Assembly: GCA_017562135.1 (NCBI GenBank)
Contig: QEYB01001179.1
Coordinates: 593,001-657,000, forward strand
DNA from: Dipylidium caninum
Taxonomy: Eukaryota > Platyhelminthes > Cestoda > Cyclophyllidea > Dipylidiidae
Length of the DNA stretch: 64,000 nucleotides
Direction: 5' to 3'
Each line of letters starts with the position of its first letter. The first letter of the stretch is position 1. The notes under the pieces were generated by a model that saw only the letters and a list, made by a program, of their open reading frames with translations, did not search any database and was not told where the DNA came from. Below, piece by piece: positions 63,301 through 64,000 of this stretch. Both the position numbers and the translations under genes were made by a program.

Positions 63301-63301
63301 T
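57397..63301 (-). CDS. Unrecognised Ser/Thr-rich protein, at least 260 residues (5' end not found)
   Basis: I do not recognise this protein. Four exons join in frame on the minus strand: 63233-63301 (SGTLYIPSRP...SEYDDR), 60230-60680 (DYRGNSVVTSRG, VIEELQGRFQNSAKPKEK, a Ser/Thr/Ala-rich linker, then TVRLEPDYNGTLRGG), 57631-57737 (FRRLQAYYGPNVNQKRYP...MTYLGEKAQ) and 57397-57549 (FITTKKIVHNDAVEPL, a charged helix ETLRPQLKAEMDGLRARRAL, then stop TGA). Acceptors are clean (GTAG, TTCAG, GCAG) and donors are GTAAGA, GTGAGT and GTGAGA. Tyr-rich patches (YDDR, DYRG, YSTLGYHY, AYYGP, TYLG) suggest a phosphorylated scaffold or cytoplasmic region, which is inference. It may be an alternative 3' end of a larger gene that includes the coiled-coil exons at 50-55 kb, or start to the right of the window. 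Confidence 0.6.
59064..59942 (+). pseudogene. Decayed coding relic of unknown origin inside a minus-strand intron
   Basis: Within the 57738-60229 intron, on the opposite strand, protein-like segments occur in succession in different frames: 59083-59328 (contains LYDKKLNKLSTIITPYVG and LKFVPQLIKSLLLG), 59288-59485 (FDPLAINSLHKLLKQF, LTFTADFQDPGM) and 59655-59942 (HVVGLFDLLNVSKITEYVAL, one internal TAA at 59820, then GINAEQAKAILRNM). Composition is that of ordinary soluble protein, not simple sequence. Frame changes and the stop suggest an old inserted copy that has lost function. I cannot name the source: processed pseudogene, mobile element or other insertion are all open. Confidence 0.35.
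60744..60768 (+). repeat. TG/TA microsatellite
   Basis: Tandem GT dinucleotides with a central TATATA, just upstream of the exon 60230-60680 acceptor on the minus strand. Confidence 0.85.
60854..60881 (+). repeat. TG dinucleotide microsatellite
   Basis: About 14 tandem TG units, 85 nt from the previous TG repeat. Confidence 0.95.
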
Positions 63302-64000
63302 CTGTTGTCGACCGAATTGACCACGATGTCTGTCGAGGGTGCGGGATGTTCCGGGTCTTTGGGCGTGAAAGGAGGTCTACAGTGAGCAAGAACAGGAAGT
63401 GTTTTCACATTCTTGCTCACACTGCAACCACAAAGGGACTACACGTCGTCCGAAAGTGCTGTCACCCGAGCCTCAGTAAGAGGAAACAAGCGCCGGTGGG
63501 TTTCTCTTCTAGAGCATTCCAGTTGGGGTCGCAAATTGGGGAAACTCGTGCAGAATCTAGTTGTCAGAGTGAAGGGGATTAGTGTGGAAGATTTTCCTTA
63601 AGACTGTGTTTTGCGACGATTACAACCACCCACTCGCAATTCGGTTATGTGCAGACTAACTCGCCCTCCCGTTGTCTGCAGGCTCTTCCCCCTGTGGTCG
63701 GGTGACCGCAGCTTCACCCTACTGATGTCGAATGGCCCCCACAGAGGTGGCGAATAACAGCAGCTGCAACCCCAAATGCCGACCTGGGGCTGCACCCCTC
63801 CCGGAACCCGAGGGACACCTAAATTTGCGGCTGATGTTCTGTTGTATTTCGAGGCGGGGAAGAATTTAACACCACACGATGTGTCCACATCCAGCAGTCC
63901 CAACGTGCGAAACGACGAAATGGGAATGAGCATGAGAGTTGACGGGTAGACGGACGCAGAAGCGACGCAGACGACTGTGAGGCAAACGTTGGTGAAATTG
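63302..64000. other. Right edge, no further exon supported
   Basis: Probably an intron or upstream region of the minus-strand gene. It contains a strong inverted repeat (63382-63420) and ORFs of moderate length without family resemblance. Confidence 0.4.
63382..63420. repeat. Perfect 11-bp inverted repeat (stem-loop)
   Basis: GTGAGCAAGAA at 63382-63392 is repeated inverted as TTCTTGCTCAC at 63410-63420 with a 17-nt loop. Function unknown. Confidence 0.75.

Noticed and set aside
1..64000. Search for CRISPR arrays, phage genes, operons, tRNA and rRNA genes
   Set aside because: The window is eukaryotic and intron-rich. No regular direct-repeat array, no cloverleaf-like sequence and no ribosomal RNA were seen by eye.

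Overview
This is a eukaryotic nuclear window, most likely from a parasitic flatworm and probably a cestode. Reasons: every recognisable gene is a conserved animal gene broken by GT-AG introns. Many introns are extremely short (30 to 37 nt) and sit near 5' ends, a pattern known from schistosomes and tapeworms. Gene density is about one gene per 5-6 kb, and there is almost no transposon sequence. The species cannot be read from the sequence. Exon limits were set by eye from splice sites, reading phase and comparison with known animal proteins, so they are predictions.

Left to right: (1) the N-terminal third of the giant E3 ligase HUWE1 fills the minus strand from 13.6 kb down to the left edge; its HECT domain lies outside the window. 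(2) CCT5, the epsilon subunit of the cytosolic chaperonin, at 15.1-16.9 kb (+). (3) A DNLZ/Zim17-type mitochondrial zinc-finger protein at 17.2-18.3 kb (-). (4) A TRC8/RNF139-RNF145-type multi-pass RING ligase of the ER membrane at 19.0-21.6 kb (-). (5) Tubulin cofactor A (TBCA) at 22.7-23.1 kb (+). (6) RMND1, the mitochondrial DUF155 protein, at 23.3-27.1 kb (-). (7) A complete DNA topoisomerase 3-beta (TOP3B, 12 exons, 861 residues) at 28.8-37.8 kb (+). (8) A secreted C-type-lectin-like protein in one exon at 38.2-38.9 kb (-). (9) A single-pass membrane protein with a CUB domain and an LDL-receptor class A module at about 41.4-47.7 kb (+). (10) From 50.4 to at least 63.3 kb, minus-strand exons of one or two proteins I do not recognise, one ending in a coiled coil, embedded in GC-rich, low-complexity DNA.

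The recognisable genes are housekeeping functions: protein folding (CCT5, DNLZ, TBCA), ubiquitin ligation (HUWE1, TRC8-like), mitochondrial upkeep (DNLZ, RMND1) and topology of DNA or RNA (TOP3B). They are not an operon. Three pairs are divergent (HUWE1/CCT5, TRC8-like/TBCA, RMND1/TOP3B) and three are convergent (CCT5/DNLZ, TBCA/RMND1, TOP3B/lectin). I see no CRISPR, prophage, tRNA, rRNA or intact transposon. The least explained parts are the unrecognised minus-strand proteins at 50-63 kb, a decayed coding relic at 59.1-59.9 kb, and the unusual intron structure.
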